A stretch of DNA of 64,000 nt, from assembly GCA_003282965.1 (NCBI GenBank), contig QBYF01000002.1, forward strand, positions 1 through 64,000. The letters are read 5' to 3'. The first letter of the stretch is position 1. The number at the start of each line of letters is the position of its first letter. The notes beneath the pieces are model-generated. The model had not been told where the DNA came from and made no database searches. It saw only the letters and a list, made by a program, of their open reading frames with translations. Of this stretch, positions 8,599 through 19,424 are shown in pieces. Origin of the DNA: Pelagibacteraceae bacterium AG-325-E13 (GTDB lineage Bacteria; Pseudomonadota; Alphaproteobacteria; Pelagibacterales; Pelagibacteraceae). Position numbers and translations under genes: made by a program.

Positions 8599-9965
8599 GA
8601 AAAAATCTAGACATAATAAGCGCATATTCAATAATGTTAGGACTCATTATTTTGGTAGGATTTTTGCAGTCTTGGAGCATGGCGTTATCAATTTTGTGCC
8701 TTTGTTTGATCTCTGCAGTAATGACAATGGGAGCTAACATTCAATGGGGTTACGCAGGATTAATCAATTTTGGAATAATGGGTTATACGGCTCTTGGAGG
8801 CTTAGCAGCAGTTTTAGTTTCAGTTCCTCCTGTTCGGGAAGCATGGCAGGTAGGAGGTTTTAATATGATATTATGTGCTTTTTTAATTGCTTTCATGGTT
8901 TTTAGCATTCGTTTGATCATGAAAAAATATAGGCAATCAAAAAAAAGAAGCTATGGAATTGCCGCTATTATAATAGTTGGACTAATTCTTTTAAGATTAA
9001 TATCTGCACCAGCCATAGAATCAATCGAGTCCGTTAGCCCAGCAACAACTGGCTTTTTAGGTGGAATGGGTCTCCCAATATTATTTTCTTGGATAGTAGG
9101 AGCCTTTTTTGCTGGCGCTTTAGCATACATTATTGGAAAAATTGCTCTAGGACTTAGAGCAGACTATCTAGCAATTGCAACACTACTTATATCAGAAATT
9201 GTTATTTCAATAATAAAACATGAAGATTGGTTAGCTAGGGGTGTTAAAAACGTAATTGGCTTAAAAAGACCAGTTCCATATGAAGTGGATTTACAATCAA
9301 AGGAATGGTTTATAAATCTAGTCGAGAAATTTAACCAAGGTGCATTAAATTTAATAAGCAATTCTTTGGAAAGACAAGAGGCGCTAAAACAATTTGTCAT
9401 CGAGTCTTCAACAGTATTTATAAAATTATGTTTTGCAGGACTTTTTACCGTTGTAGTAATAATTCTTTTAATAATTACTCAAAAAGCACTTTATTCTCCT
9501 TGGGGAAGAATGATGAGAGCCATCAGGGATAATGAAGAGGCAGCTAATGCAATGGGAAAGAATGTTGTTAAACAACATCTTTTAATTTTTGTTCTTGGAT
9601 CAGCTATTGTTGGTATAGCAGGCGCTATGATGGTCACTTATGATGGATTATTTACACCGGGAAGTTATAGACCAATGAGGTATACATTTTTAATTTGGGT
9701 AATGGTTATTGTTGGAGGAAGTGGAAATAATTTTGGTGCAATTTTAGGAGGTTTTGCGGTTTGGTTTTTATGGGTTGAAGCTGCTCCTATCGCATTATTC
9801 TTGATTAATTTTTTTACTAGCGGTTTAGAAGAAACTAATGCTTTTAGAGTTCATTTAGTCAACAGCATTCCATACTTTAGATTTTTAATGATGGGAATTG
9901 GTTTGCTGTTAATTATGCGTTATAGACCAAAAGGAATTTTGCCAGAGAAAATAAAGCATATATAA
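8595..9965 (+). CDS. livM: Branched-chain amino acid-type ABC transporter permease (LivM)
   Basis: This is the partner permease to LivH. The N-terminal NIQWGYAGLINFGIMGYTALGG and the coupling region MRAIRDNEEAANAMGKNV are LivM hallmarks. At 456 residues it is longer than many LivM proteins, with extra sequence around residues 100-150 and 220-270. It ends just before the bidirectional hairpin at 9968-9997, across which the binding-protein gene converges. Confidence 0.9.
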   Translation: MRKNLDIISAYSIMLGLIILVGFLQSWSMALSILCLCLISAVMTMGANIQWGYAGLINFGIMGYTALGGLAAVLVSVPPVREAWQVGGFNMILCAFLIAFMVFSIRLIMKKYRQSKKRSYGIAAIIIVGLILLRLISAPAIESIESVSPATTGFLGGMGLPILFSWIVGAFFAGALAYIIGKIALGLRADYLAIATLLISEIVISIIKHEDWLARGVKNVIGLKRPVPYEVDLQSKEWFINLVEKFNQGALNLISNSLERQEALKQFVIESSTVFIKLCFAGLFTVVVIILLIITQKALYSPWGRMMRAIRDNEEAANAMGKNVVKQHLLIFVLGSAIVGIAGAMMVTYDGLFTPGSYRPMRYTFLIWVMVIVGGSGNNFGAILGGFAVWFLWVEAAPIALFLINFFTSGLEETNAFRVHLVNSIPYFRFLMMGIGLLLIMRYRPKGILPEKIKHI

Positions 9966-9967
9966 AA

Positions 9968-9997
9968 AAACCTCAGCAGTTTTCACCACTGAGGTTT
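9968..9997 (-). terminator. Intrinsic terminator shared by livM and the convergent binding-protein gene
   Basis: AAACCTCAG (9968-9976) pairs with CTGAGGTTT (9989-9997). On the minus strand the stem is followed by a T7 run, so it is a strong intrinsic terminator for the binding-protein gene at 10011-11192. On the plus strand the tail is weaker (TTTGTAAG), so livM termination may be partial. Confidence 0.85.
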
Positions 9998-10010
9998 GTA
10001 AGATTAAATT

Positions 10011-11192
10011 TTATCTTTGTTTTTTATTTTTAAATTTACCGCCCTTAATTTCTTTTTCTATGAAATTACCAACGTGTTCTCCAACATCTGTAAATTTAAC
10101 TGCAGTAGCACCCTCGTAATCAATTGCTTTTCCTTTAGCTAAAAGGTTTAGACCTTTTTTAAGTTGACCAGGATAAATTTTAGTTCCAGGCGCATTAGCA
10201 ATGGACATTACATTTTTGGCAATTGAACTTCGGTCTGTAGAACCACCTGCTTGCATCGCAAGAACGATTAAAGCTGCAGCATCATAAGATTCGCCAGTAT
10301 ACGGACCAGATGGATCAATTCCAGCTCCTTTGGCAACTTTTGCAAATACTCCTGCTCCTTTACCTAAAGAACCTGGCAAAGAACCGAAAGATTTGTTCAA
10401 ACTTTTACCGAACGTATCAGTAAGTGAGTCACCGATCATACCATCTGACAATATAAATGTATCAAAGGCACCAGAATCTAAAGATCCTTGAATAATTCCT
10501 TTACCACCTTGGTCAAGGTATCCAATTACAGCAACTGCATCTCCACCAGCTGATGCTAGTGTAGAAACTTCGGCGCTATAGTCGGCTTTACCATCTTCGT
10601 GCGCCGATACAGTTGTAACTTTTATTCCATGAGCTTTAACTGCTGCTGAATAAACATCAGCTAAACCCTTACCATAGTCATTATTAGTGTATGTAACAGC
10701 AACACTTTTAACACCTCTATCTTTTGTTATGTCTGCAAGAATTTGTCCTCCTCTAGCATCTGATGGAGCTGTACGGAAAAACAAACCTTTATCTTTTAAA
10801 GTTGATAAACCAGGAGAAGTTGCAGAAGGTGATATAATAGTAATTCCATTAGGAACTGCTACGTTTGATGCAACTGCTCCAGTAACACCAGAACAATCTG
10901 CCCCCATAATTGCAACTATACCTTGACTAACTAAACCTTCGGCAGCTGTAGTTGCCGCTGCGGAGTCAACACAAGTCGAGTCTGCTCTTAAAGGTTTAAT
11001 TGTTTCTCCACCAAGCAATGAACCTGAGTCAGAAGCTTCTTTAAAAGCTAATTCTGCTGAAGCTGCCATTGCTGGAGTTAAGGACTCAATAGGACCAGTA
11101 AATCCTAAAATTATTCCCATTTTAATTTCTGAATATGCACTTGTCATAAAAATCGACAAGGACAAAATTGCAGATAAAAATATTTTTTTCAT
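10011..11192 (-). CDS. Branched-chain amino acid-type ABC transporter substrate-binding protein
   Basis: This is a periplasmic type-1 binding protein of the HAAT family. A signal peptide covers about residues 1-21 (ending MTSAYS), followed by the family opening IKMGIILGFTGPIESLTP and a central TYTNNDYGKGLADVY segment. It is 393 residues long, normal for the family. A good ribosome-binding site (AGAGGG) precedes the start on the minus strand. It faces the livGFHM operon tail to tail instead of leading it, giving separate transcription of receptor and membrane complex. Its ligand is unknown. Confidence 0.9.
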   Translation of the reverse strand: MKKIFLSAILSLSIFMTSAYSEIKMGIILGFTGPIESLTPAMAASAELAFKEASDSGSLLGGETIKPLRADSTCVDSAAATTAAEGLVSQGIVAIMGADCSGVTGAVASNVAVPNGITIISPSATSPGLSTLKDKGLFFRTAPSDARGGQILADITKDRGVKSVAVTYTNNDYGKGLADVYSAAVKAHGIKVTTVSAHEDGKADYSAEVSTLASAGGDAVAVIGYLDQGGKGIIQGSLDSGAFDTFILSDGMIGDSLTDTFGKSLNKSFGSLPGSLGKGAGVFAKVAKGAGIDPSGPYTGESYDAAALIVLAMQAGGSTDRSSIAKNVMSIANAPGTKIYPGQLKKGLNLLAKGKAIDYEGATAVKFTDVGEHVGNFIEKEIKGGKFKNKKQR

Positions 11193-11367
11193 ATTTTCCC
11201 TCTAGTTAGTATTTTTTAATTGTAATATTATTGACTTTTAAAGCTTAATATTCAATGCCAAAATTTCTTATATATATCCTTTAGTTTTGACCTCTTAAGA
11301 CTAATTTCTAGAGAAAAAATAAATTTAGATCTGTACGAACAAACAAAATAAAGATAATTAATCCTCT

Positions 11368-11709
11368 ATGAAAAAAGAAATTACTTTCGAGGATTATAGC
11401 AAAATTCAAATTTTAGTTGGAACAGTTTTAAAAGTATCAAAAAATGAAAAAGCTAGAAAACCTTCCTTAGTTGTAGAAGTTGATTTTGGAAAAGAGATAG
11501 GTACTAAACAATCATCAGCTCAAATCACGCATTATTATAATTCTGAAAATCTAGTGGGCAAACAAGTTATTGGAGTTTGCAACTTTCCAAAAAAAAATAT
11601 TGCAGGAATTGTTTCAGAGGTGTTAATTTTAGGAGCAATTGAGAAAGATGGAAAAGTTGTTTTAGTTCACCCTTCTCAAAAAACTGAGAATGGTCTTGCA
11701 ATAGCCTGA
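11368..11709 (+). CDS. csaA: tRNA-binding domain protein CsaA
   Basis: This small 113-residue protein is a stand-alone OB-fold tRNA-binding domain (EMAP/CsaA type). The pattern IQILVGTVLKVSKNEKARKP near the N-terminus and QITHYY...VIGVCNFPKKNIAGIVSEVLILGA match CsaA, a dimeric protein described as export-related chaperone or tRNA-binding factor. The stop shares a base with the ATG of the LysE-type exporter, so the two are cotranscribed. The cellular role in this organism is not evident. Confidence 0.85.
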   Translation: MKKEITFEDYSKIQILVGTVLKVSKNEKARKPSLVVEVDFGKEIGTKQSSAQITHYYNSENLVGKQVIGVCNFPKKNIAGIVSEVLILGAIEKDGKVVLVHPSQKTENGLAIA

Positions 11710-12299
11710 TGTATGATCAATTTATTCCTCTAGTTTTATTTGGTATCGCCACAGGTTTCACACCAGGACCAAATAATATCATGTCATCTTATTCTGGATT
11801 TAATTTTGGATTTAAAAAAACTATTCCTTTAATGCTAGGTGTTATTTTTGGATGGACAGCCATGTTAACAACAATGGCCTCTGGTTTAATCATTATTTTT
11901 CAAAAGTATATATTTTTACAAAGTATCATTAAAGTTTTAGGAACAATCTTTCTAATTTATTTAGCTTATAAAATTGCTTTTAGTTCTGTAAATGAGTCAA
12001 AAAAAATAAAAAAACCAGTTAACTTCTTCGATACTTTTTTATTTCAGTTTATTAACCCAAAAGGCGTAATGGTTGCAATGATAGCGGTCTCAACATTCAT
12101 AGATGTACAAAACAACTACTTTAGAGATGCTTCGATTGTAATAATAACCTATTTTTTTGTTGCTGTTTTTAGTGTTAGTTCATGGTGCTTATTAGGTAAA
12201 TATTTGAGAAAATTTGCCACAAGCAAAAACTTTATTAAGAAATTCAACTATACCATGTCTTTTTTACTTATCGTTTGTGTTATTATGTTTTATGTATAG
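11709..12299 (+). CDS. LysE family amino-acid exporter
   Basis: This 196-residue protein has about six membrane segments and the LysE/RhtB signature near the start (FGIATGFTPGPNNIMSS). Family members export amino acids or related small molecules. It starts in the csaA stop codon and ends 3 nt before acnA, so csaA, this exporter and possibly acnA and prpD share a transcript. Substrate cannot be assigned. Confidence 0.85.
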   Translation: MYDQFIPLVLFGIATGFTPGPNNIMSSYSGFNFGFKKTIPLMLGVIFGWTAMLTTMASGLIIIFQKYIFLQSIIKVLGTIFLIYLAYKIAFSSVNESKKIKKPVNFFDTFLFQFINPKGVMVAMIAVSTFIDVQNNYFRDASIVIITYFFVAVFSVSSWCLLGKYLRKFATSKNFIKKFNYTMSFLLIVCVIMFYV

Positions 12300-12302
12300 C
12301 GC

Positions 12303-14975
12303 ATGAAATTTAATAGTAAAAATTCTTTTAAGTCACTAGGCACCATTTCATCTTCTGGGAAAGAGTATAAAATTTTTAATTTAAAAACTGCAGAAAAAAA
12401 CGGTTTAGAAGGAATATCTAAACTACCAAAGTCACTAAAAGTCTTATTAGAAAACCTTCTTAGATATGAGGATGAAGTTACAGTAGACAAGAAACAAATT
12501 TTAGCTTTAAAAGAATGGTTAAAAAATAAAAAATCGAATACCGAAATAGCTTATAGGCCTGCAAGAACTTTATTACAGGATTATACAGGCATTCCTGCAA
12601 TTGCAGATCTTGCCGCAATGAGAGATGCTGTTAAAGAAAAAAATAAAGATCCAAATAAGATTAATCCATTATCTACAGTTGATTTAGTAATTGATCACTC
12701 AGTTATGGTGGATGAATATGCATCTGGCAAATCATTTAATCAAAACGTTGAAAAAGAATTTTCTAGAAATGGAGAGAGATATGCATTTCTTAAATGGGGT
12801 CAAAAAGCTTTTGATAATTTTAGAGTTGTTCCTCCAGGAACAGGCATTTGTCATCAAGTTAATCTAGAATATTTAGCCAAAGTAGTTTGGTCATCAAAAA
12901 GTGGTGACGATCTTTACGCTTATCCAGATACATTAGTTGGAACAGACAGTCATACTACAATGGTTAATGGATTATCAGTTTTAGGATGGGGCGTTGGCGG
13001 AATAGAAGCAGAAGCAGCTATGTTAGGTCAACCTATTTCAATGTTAATTCCAGAAGTTGTTGGAGTAGAAATTAAAGGAAAACTACTTGAAGGATTAACA
13101 GCTACAGACTTAGTATTAGCAATTGTTGAGATGCTGAGAAAAAAAGGTGTAGTAGGAAAGTTTGTAGAATTTTATGGAGAAGGTTTAAAAAATCTTACTC
13201 TAGCTGATAGAGCTACAATTGCAAATATGGCGCCTGAGTATGGAGCAACGTGTGGTTTTTTTCCAGTAGATGAGGAGACTTTAAAATATTTAAAACTTTC
13301 TGGAAGAGATAAAGAAACAATTGAGCTTGTAGAAAAATATTCAAAAGAACAGGGCCTATGGGCAAGTGAAGGCATGGAATTCACTGACTCTTTATCTTTG
13401 GATATTAGCACCGTGGTTCCTAGTATATCTGGTCCTAAACGACCGCAAGACAAAGTTTTACTAACAGATTCATCTACAGGCTTTGCTAAAGCTTATAAAG
13501 AAAACACAAAGAGAGACCAACCTATACAAGCTGACGTTGTTGGTACTGATTTTAAAATTACCGATGGAGATATTGTAATAGCGGCTATTACTTCTTGTAC
13601 TAATACTTCAAACCCAAGTGTAATGATAGGTGCAGGACTACTTGCAAAAAAAGCTATAGAGAAAGGCTTAAAGATTAAACCTTGGGTAAAAACTTCTTTG
13701 GCTCCTGGATCTAAAGTAGTTACAGACTATTTAGAAAAAGCAGGTTTAAATAAATATTTAGATGAACTTGGATTTAATTTAGTCGGTTACGGCTGCACAA
13801 CATGCATTGGAAATTCTGGCCCTCTGAATAAAAGTATTTCTGATGCGATTCACAAAGAAAATTTATACGCAGTTTCTGTTTTATCGGGAAATAGAAATTT
13901 TGAAGGAAGAATAAGTCCAGATGTTAAAGCTAATTATCTTGCCTCTCCTCCGCTTGTAGTTGCTTTTGCTTTAGCTGGTAATATGAATTTTGATATGTAT
14001 AAAAATTCTCTTGGTAATGACAAAGAAGGTAAAGAAGTATTTTTAAAAGATATTTGGCCGAGCAATAAAGAAATTGAAGACATAATGTTAAAATCAATTA
14101 ATGCGCAGATGTTTATTGATCGTTATTCCAATGTTTCAAAGGGACCTAAAGAATGGAGCGCTATTAAAACAGTAGATAGCAGTATTTATAATTGGGAAGA
14201 TAATTCAACATACGTTAAAAGACCTCCTTTCTTTGATAATTTACCAGATCAACCAGAAGGCTTTAAGCCAATCAAAGACGCAAGATTATTACTTTTACTG
14301 GCAGACTCAGTCACTACAGACCATATCTCGCCTGCCGGTAATATAAAAAAAGATAGCCCTACTGGTGATTATTTTATGAAAAACCAAGTTCAACAAAAAG
14401 ATTTTAATTCTTACGGTGCTAGACGTGGCAATCATGAAGTTATGATGAGAGGTACATTTGGCAATATTAAAATTAGAAATGAAATGGCACCAGGAACTGA
14501 AGGTGGATTTACAACTTTGCAACCAGATGGAAAAATAATGAGTGTTTATGATGCTGCAATTGAATACAAAAAAAGAGGAAATGATTTAGTTGTTATGGCT
14601 GGTAAAGAATATGGCACTGGTTCATCAAGAGACTGGGCTGCTAAAGGCACAAAGCTTTTAGGCATCAAAGCTGTAATCGCTGAAAGTTTTGAAAGAATTC
14701 ATAGATCAAATTTAATTGGAATGGGTGTTTTACCGCTCCAGTTTAAAGAAGGTTTTGACAGAAAAAAATTGAATATTACCGGCGCTGAATTAATCACTGT
14801 TGTTGACATCGACAAAGGAGTTAAACCAAGAGACGAAGTGTCTTGTGAAATAAAATATAAGGATGGTACAAGCAAAATTATCAAAGTACTTTGTAGAATT
14901 GATACTCAAAATGAAGTGGAATATTATAAAAATGGTGGAATTCTTCAATACGTTCTTAGAAATATGTTAAATTAA
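12303..14975 (+). CDS. acnA: Aconitate hydratase A
   Basis: This 890-residue TCA-cycle enzyme interconverts citrate and isocitrate. The three cysteines that bind the [4Fe-4S] cluster lie in [10 protein letters not shown] and [13 protein letters not shown]. The active-site region [22 protein letters not shown] and the C-terminal swivel-domain motif [14 protein letters not shown] are intact. The length and layout match AcnA/IRP-type aconitases. It overlaps the following PrpD-family gene by one base. AcnD-type 2-methylcitrate dehydratases are relatives, but nothing else in the window supports that alternative. Confidence 0.93.
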   Translation: MKFNSKNSFKSLGTISSSGKEYKIFNLKTAEKNGLEGISKLPKSLKVLLENLLRYEDEVTVDKKQILALKEWLKNKKSNTEIAYRPARTLLQDYTGIPAIADLAAMRDAVKEKNKDPNKINPLSTVDLVIDHSVMVDEYASGKSFNQNVEKEFSRNGERYAFLKWGQKAFDNFRVVPPGTGICHQVNLEYLAKVVWSSKSGDDLYAYPDTLVGTDSHTTMVNGLSVLGWGVGGIEAEAAMLGQPISMLIPEVVGVEIKGKLLEGLTATDLVLAIVEMLRKKGVVGKFVEFYGEGLKNLTLADRATIANMAPEYGATCGFFPVDEETLKYLKLSGRDKETIELVEKYSKEQGLWASEGMEFTDSLSLDISTVVPSISGPKRPQDKVLLTDSSTGFAKAYKENTKRDQPIQADVVGTDFKITDGDIVIAAITSCTNTSNPSVMIGAGLLAKKAIEKGLKIKPWVKTSLAPGSKVVTDYLEKAGLNKYLDELGFNLVGYGCTTCIGNSGPLNKSISDAIHKENLYAVSVLSGNRNFEGRISPDVKANYLASPPLVVAFALAGNMNFDMYKNSLGNDKEGKEVFLKDIWPSNKEIEDIMLKSINAQMFIDRYSNVSKGPKEWSAIKTVDSSIYNWEDNSTYVKRPPFFDNLPDQPEGFKPIKDARLLLLLADSVTTDHISPAGNIKKDSPTGDYFMKNQVQQKDFNSYGARRGNHEVMMRGTFGNIKIRNEMAPGTEGGFTTLQPDGKIMSVYDAAIEYKKRGNDLVVMAGKEYGTGSSRDWAAKGTKLLGIKAVIAESFERIHRSNLIGMGVLPLQFKEGFDRKKLNITGAELITVVDIDKGVKPRDEVSCEIKYKDGTSKIIKVLCRIDTQNEVEYYKNGGILQYVLRNMLN

Positions 14976-16480
14976 TGAGAAACATAATTGTAAAAGTTCA
15001 TCCTTCCAAGTCTAATTTAAAAAAGAAAAATCAACTTGCTTGGAAAATAGCAGAAATAGCATCTGACAAAGCAAAGATTAATAAAGATGCTGTAGAGATG
15101 GTAATTAATAGAATTATCGATAATGCTTCAGTAGCTATTGCTTCTTATAATCGTGAGCCAGTAGTTTCAGCTAGAGAGATGGCATTAGCTCATCCTAGAA
15201 AAAATGGTGCAAATATTTTTGGATTGAGTCCTAAAATTAAAGTTGATTGTGAATGGGCAGCTTGGGCGAATGGCACTGCAGTAAGAGAGTTAGATTATCA
15301 TGATACTTTCTTGGCCGCTGATTATAGTCATCCTGGAGATAATATTCCTGCAATTCTTGCAGTAGCACAGCAAAAAAAATGTAGTGGAATGGATCTGATT
15401 AAAGGAATTCTTACAGGATATGAAGTTCAAGTTAATTTAGTAAAAGGCATATGTTTACACGAACATAAAATAGATCATATAGCTCATTTAGGCCCAAGTG
15501 TTGCTGCAGGACTTGGAAGCTTATTGAAACTTAATACTGAAACTATTTACCAATCAGTTCAACAAGCTCTTCATATAACTGTTTCTACAAGACAATCTAG
15601 AAAAGGAGAAATTTCTAGTTGGAAGGCTTTTGCTCCTGCTCATGCAGGAAAACTAGCAATCGAAGCAGTTGACAGATGTATGAGAGGTGAAGGTGCACCT
15701 AGTCCAATTTATGAAGGGGAGGATAGTGTAATAGCTTATGTTTTATCAGGTCCAGGCAAAAAATATAAAGTTCCTCTTCCAAATATTAATGAGCCAAAGA
15801 AAGCAATTTTAGAAACTTATACCAAAGAACACTCAGCAGAATATCAATCACAAGCTTTAATTGATTTAGCTAGAAGCTTGAATAAAAAAATCAAAAACAT
15901 ATCTGACATCAATGAGATTATTATAGAGACGAGCCACCACACACATTATGTTATTGGAACAGGAGCAAATGATCCTCAAAAGATGGATCCGTATGCCAGT
16001 AGAGAAACATTAGATCATTCTATTATGTATATTTTTGCCGTGGCTTTAGAGGATGGCGCTTGGCATCACGTTAAATCATACACGCCACAAAGAGCCAGAA
16101 GAAAAAGCACTGTTAAACTTTGGCGGAAAATAGTGACCCGTGAGAATAAAAAATGGACTAAAAAATATCATGAAAAAGATCCAAAAAAGAAGTGTTTTGG
16201 AGGAAAAGTTATTATCAAAATGAAAAATGGCAAAACTGTTACTGAAGAAATAGATGTTGCTGATGCACATCCAGCAGGAAACAGACCTTTTGGAAGAAAA
16301 GAATACATTAATAAATTTAAAACTTTAACTGACGGAATAATTTCAAAAAAAGAAACCATAAGATTTCTTAATGCAGTGCAAGATTTAAAAAATTTAAAAT
16401 CTAATGAACTTAAACGGTTAAATATTGAAATGATTCCAAACAAAAGAAAAAGAAATACAGGAAAAAAAGCAATTTTTTAA
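14975..16480 (+). CDS. MmgE/PrpD family protein (2-methylcitrate dehydratase-like)
   Basis: This 501-residue protein has the MmgE/PrpD fold: [14 protein letters not shown] and [17 protein letters not shown] near residues 95-130 form the conserved active-site region, and [33 protein letters not shown] follows later. PrpD dehydrates 2-methylcitrate; cis-aconitate decarboxylases are also in the family. The one-base overlap with acnA suggests coexpression and a C6 tricarboxylate substrate. prpB and prpC are not in the window, so the reaction is uncertain. Confidence 0.8.
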   Translation: MRNIIVKVHPSKSNLKKKNQLAWKIAEIASDKAKINKDAVEMVINRIIDNASVAIASYNREPVVSAREMALAHPRKNGANIFGLSPKIKVDCEWAAWANGTAVRELDYHDTFLAADYSHPGDNIPAILAVAQQKKCSGMDLIKGILTGYEVQVNLVKGICLHEHKIDHIAHLGPSVAAGLGSLLKLNTETIYQSVQQALHITVSTRQSRKGEISSWKAFAPAHAGKLAIEAVDRCMRGEGAPSPIYEGEDSVIAYVLSGPGKKYKVPLPNINEPKKAILETYTKEHSAEYQSQALIDLARSLNKKIKNISDINEIIIETSHHTHYVIGTGANDPQKMDPYASRETLDHSIMYIFAVALEDGAWHHVKSYTPQRARRKSTVKLWRKIVTRENKKWTKKYHEKDPKKKCFGGKVIIKMKNGKTVTEEIDVADAHPAGNRPFGRKEYINKFKTLTDGIISKKETIRFLNAVQDLKNLKSNELKRLNIEMIPNKRKRNTGKKAIF

Positions 16481-16664
16481 CTTGATTAAAAAAGGGTATT
16501 TTTATCCTTACTGTTGCCAAAATATCACTCAAAAACCCTGATTTTATTGGCTTTTTTTCAATTTTTGATTAATTAAGCAAATGCTAATTAAGTAGACAAA
16601 TTCTCTTAAAATAACTACAAAAGGCAACGATATCGAATAAAACAAACTTAAGAAAGTATACTTT

Positions 16665-17375
16665 ATGAAAAAACAAATATTAACTATTTTCGTTTCTATG
16701 ATGTTCGCTTTAGCGTCATCAATAGCCAACGCTGGTAGTTTTAATGTCGGTGTAACAGGTGCTATAGCTGATGTTTCAGCGAGTGGTACAGAAACAACCG
16801 GAGCTGGAGATAGTGGAGCAGCAAATACAAACAGTACTTCTGTTTCAAATGATAACGTTCCGATTGGGTCTATTTTTGCTGAATATCAATCAGATTTCTA
16901 TGGTTTAACTCTTGGATACGAACATATTCCAGGCGCTGCTGATGTGAGCAATTCAGTAAAAACTAGAAGTGAAGTTGAGGCATCTAAAACAGACGACGAA
17001 ACTACTAATACGGCTACTAGAGATTTTAAAGCCCAAGCTGAAGTTGAAAACTACAATTTAATTTACGTTGAATTGCCAATCTACAACCAATTATTTATTG
17101 GAGCTGGATTGTCAGAAATGGACGTAAACACAACTGAAGTTGCATCAAGTAATGGTGGTTCTTATGGTAACAAAACTCTAGACGGTGAAATGTATCGTAT
17201 AGGTGTTAAGGGTACTATAGGAGATAGCACGGGATACAAACTTTTCTATGAAGTAAATGATTTTGATACATTAAAATTAACTTCAACTGGAAACAGTGTT
17301 GCTGCCGAAACGAACTCTATATCTGCTGATTTAGATGTTGATATGCTGAAATTTGCATTATCCTACAACTTCTAA
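16665..17375 (+). CDS. Small outer-membrane beta-barrel protein
   Basis: A signal peptide ending SSIANA (about residues 1-23) is followed by roughly 210 residues rich in Ser, Thr, Asn and alternating strands, ending in LKFALSYNF, a barrel C-terminal strand with terminal Phe. It resembles small OmpA/OmpW-like barrels without a periplasmic domain. The gene stands alone, with a 184-nt upstream gap in which I see no ORF and a strong terminator after it. A TATACT hexamer lies directly before the start. The substrate or role is unknown. Confidence 0.7.
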   Translation: MKKQILTIFVSMMFALASSIANAGSFNVGVTGAIADVSASGTETTGAGDSGAANTNSTSVSNDNVPIGSIFAEYQSDFYGLTLGYEHIPGAADVSNSVKTRSEVEASKTDDETTNTATRDFKAQAEVENYNLIYVELPIYNQLFIGAGLSEMDVNTTEVASSNGGSYGNKTLDGEMYRIGVKGTIGDSTGYKLFYEVNDFDTLKLTSTGNSVAAETNSISADLDVDMLKFALSYNF

Positions 17376-17405
17376 AAATCGCAAATAAAGATTTCAAAAA
17401 AATTT

Positions 17406-17438
17406 AAACCCTCTTTTTTTAAAGAGGGTTTTTTTTTT
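17406..17438 (+). terminator. Intrinsic terminator after the outer-membrane protein gene
   Basis: AAACCCTCTTT (17406-17416) and AAAGAGGGTTT (17421-17431) form a perfect 11-bp stem with a four-T loop, followed by more T residues. It is the clearest intrinsic terminator in the window and isolates the outer-membrane gene from the TerC gene. Confidence 0.95.
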
Positions 17439-17457
17439 AGATGATTTATTAGTATCT

Positions 17458-18078
17458 ATGATGATAGAACAATTAATTATTACATTTCAAATTATATTAA
17501 TTGATATAGTTATGGCAGCAGACAATGCCATCATCATAGGTTTAATAGCTGCTAACTTTGCCTCAGAAAATAGAAGAAAAATAATAGCCTGGGGTGTTGC
17601 TGCAGCTTTTATTTTTAGAATATTTTTTGCTACGGGGGCAAATTATTTGTTCGAATTTGCATGGGTTAAAATTTTAGGTGGCGTTTTATTGCTTTGGATT
17701 ATTAATAATTTAAGACAAGATTTTTTTGGTAAAAATAAAGTTAAAACTCCACAATTAAAATCAAAAGAAACAAAAAGCTTTTCAACTGGTGTTTATCAAG
17801 TTTTAATTGCTGATCTTACTCTAAGTTTTGATAATGTTCTAGCTGTTGTTGCAGCCTCTAAAGGAAATTTTAATTTAATGGTGGTAGGTTTACTATTATC
17901 TTTATTTCTAATTTTTACTTTGGCTAGCTTCTTTGCTGAGTACATTAAAAAACATCAATGGCTTGGATACGTAGGTTTAGTAGTAATCTTGATAATATCT
18001 ATTCAATTAATCATTGGTGGTCTTGTAAGCCTTGATATTCTAAGTATTAATGAAAAATATAAATTTCTATTTTTATAA
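17458..18078 (+). CDS. TerC family integral membrane protein
   Basis: This 206-residue protein has about seven membrane segments and two copies of the TerC acidic motif (VMAADNAIII near residue 20 and LSFDNVLAVVA near residue 125). In related YjbE/Alx proteins these Asp-Asn pairs take part in metal, often manganese, export. ATG codons at 17458 and 17461 are both possible starts. I see no yybP-ykoY riboswitch upstream; the preceding sequence is the outer-membrane gene terminator. Confidence 0.82.
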   Translation: MMIEQLIITFQIILIDIVMAADNAIIIGLIAANFASENRRKIIAWGVAAAFIFRIFFATGANYLFEFAWVKILGGVLLLWIINNLRQDFFGKNKVKTPQLKSKETKSFSTGVYQVLIADLTLSFDNVLAVVAASKGNFNLMVVGLLLSLFLIFTLASFFAEYIKKHQWLGYVGLVVILIISIQLIIGGLVSLDILSINEKYKFLFL

Positions 18079-18098
18079 AAGATTTTTGTATTTTAAAA

Positions 18099-19424
18099 AT
18101 GATTAGTCAAAATTATTCAACAAATATTTCGAAAAAAAAAATATTTCTTTTATCTGTTCCAATCTTTTTTGCTAATTTAGCTATTCCTTTTACTGGTATT
18201 ATAGATACCGGCTTAATGGGCAATTTAGGAGAGACTAAGTTTTTAGCCGCAACCAGCATAGCCACTTCAGTTATGACAATGATTATATGGAGTTTTGGTT
18301 TTTTAAGGATGGGAACTGTTGGAATTGTTGCTCAATTATTTGGCAAAAGTGATTACAGAGAAATTTCAAAAACTTTACTGAGGAATTTCATAATAGCGGT
18401 AGCAATAGGCGTAATTATTATTTTATTCAAACCAATTATAGTAAATTTTATTAGGTATTTTTTTTCATTATCAAACGACACTCAAGAACTAATAAATACT
18501 TATATATCTATAAGAGTACTTTCTGTACCAGCAGAATTAATTATCTATATCTTAGTTGGTTTTTATTTAGGCATTCAGAAAACTAACTTGTCTAGTTTAT
18601 TGGTAATTACCATGTCTATTTTAAACATAGTTTTAAGTTCTTTTTTTGTATTATCCTTAAATTTAAATGTTTTTGGTGTTGCTCTGGGAACTTTAATATC
18701 AAGCTATATAACTGTAGTTATCTTTTCACTATTTACATATAATTTTATAATTAAAAAATTTCAAATAACTCCGACATTTCAGAAATTAATAGTCCCATCA
18801 AAACTTATGAAATTGTTTATGATTAATTTTGATATTTTTATTAGAACTTTACTTCTGACATTTTCTTTTCTTTGGATTACTTACATGGGATCTAAGTTAG
18901 GTGAAGATTATTTGGCTATAAATACAATTTTAATGCAATTTATTATTTTAGCGGCTTTCTTTCTTGATGCCTATGCTTTTTCTACAGAGGGAATTATAGG
19001 TTTTGCTATAGGAAAAAGAAATAAAAAGTTTTTTTTAATGTCAGTTAATAATTCAATACAATTAAGTTTTTTTACTGCATTGATTATCTCATTATTTTAT
19101 TTAATTTTTTTTAAAGGAATAATTAATATAATAACAGATGTCGAGATCTTAAGGTTTTTATCTTATAAACATGCCATTTGGATTATCATTATTCCTCCAA
19201 TTGCCTCATTTTGTTATCAGTTAGATGGTATTTTTATTGGCGCCTCTCAGACACAAAATATGAGAAACGGGATGATGATTTCGGTTGCTTCTTTTATAAT
19301 TTTATCAATATATACAACAAAATATTTTGGTAATCATGGATTGTGGTTTTCATTAACGTTATTTATAGCTCTTAGATCTATTACTTTAAGATATTTTTTT
19401 AAGAACATTTTAAAAAAATTTTAG
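18099..19424 (+). CDS. MATE family efflux transporter
   Basis: This 441-residue protein has about 12 membrane segments in two homologous halves. The N-terminal FFANLAIPFTGIIDTGLMGNLGE and RMGTVGIVAQLFG segments are the MATE/DinF signature. It should export drugs or metabolites using a cation gradient. It is adjacent (no gap) to a DMT transporter gene, so the two may be coexpressed. Substrate unknown. Confidence 0.85.
   Translation: MISQNYSTNISKKKIFLLSVPIFFANLAIPFTGIIDTGLMGNLGETKFLAATSIATSVMTMIIWSFGFLRMGTVGIVAQLFGKSDYREISKTLLRNFIIAVAIGVIIILFKPIIVNFIRYFFSLSNDTQELINTYISIRVLSVPAELIIYILVGFYLGIQKTNLSSLLVITMSILNIVLSSFFVLSLNLNVFGVALGTLISSYITVVIFSLFTYNFIIKKFQITPTFQKLIVPSKLMKLFMINFDIFIRTLLLTFSFLWITYMGSKLGEDYLAINTILMQFIILAAFFLDAYAFSTEGIIGFAIGKRNKKFFLMSVNNSIQLSFFTALIISLFYLIFFKGIINIITDVEILRFLSYKHAIWIIIIPPIASFCYQLDGIFIGASQTQNMRNGMMISVASFIILSIYTTKYFGNHGLWFSLTLFIALRSITLRYFFKNILKKF

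Noticed and set aside
17440..17460. yybP-ykoY manganese riboswitch before the TerC gene
   Set aside because: Only 20 nt separate the terminator from the start codon, too little for the aptamer.
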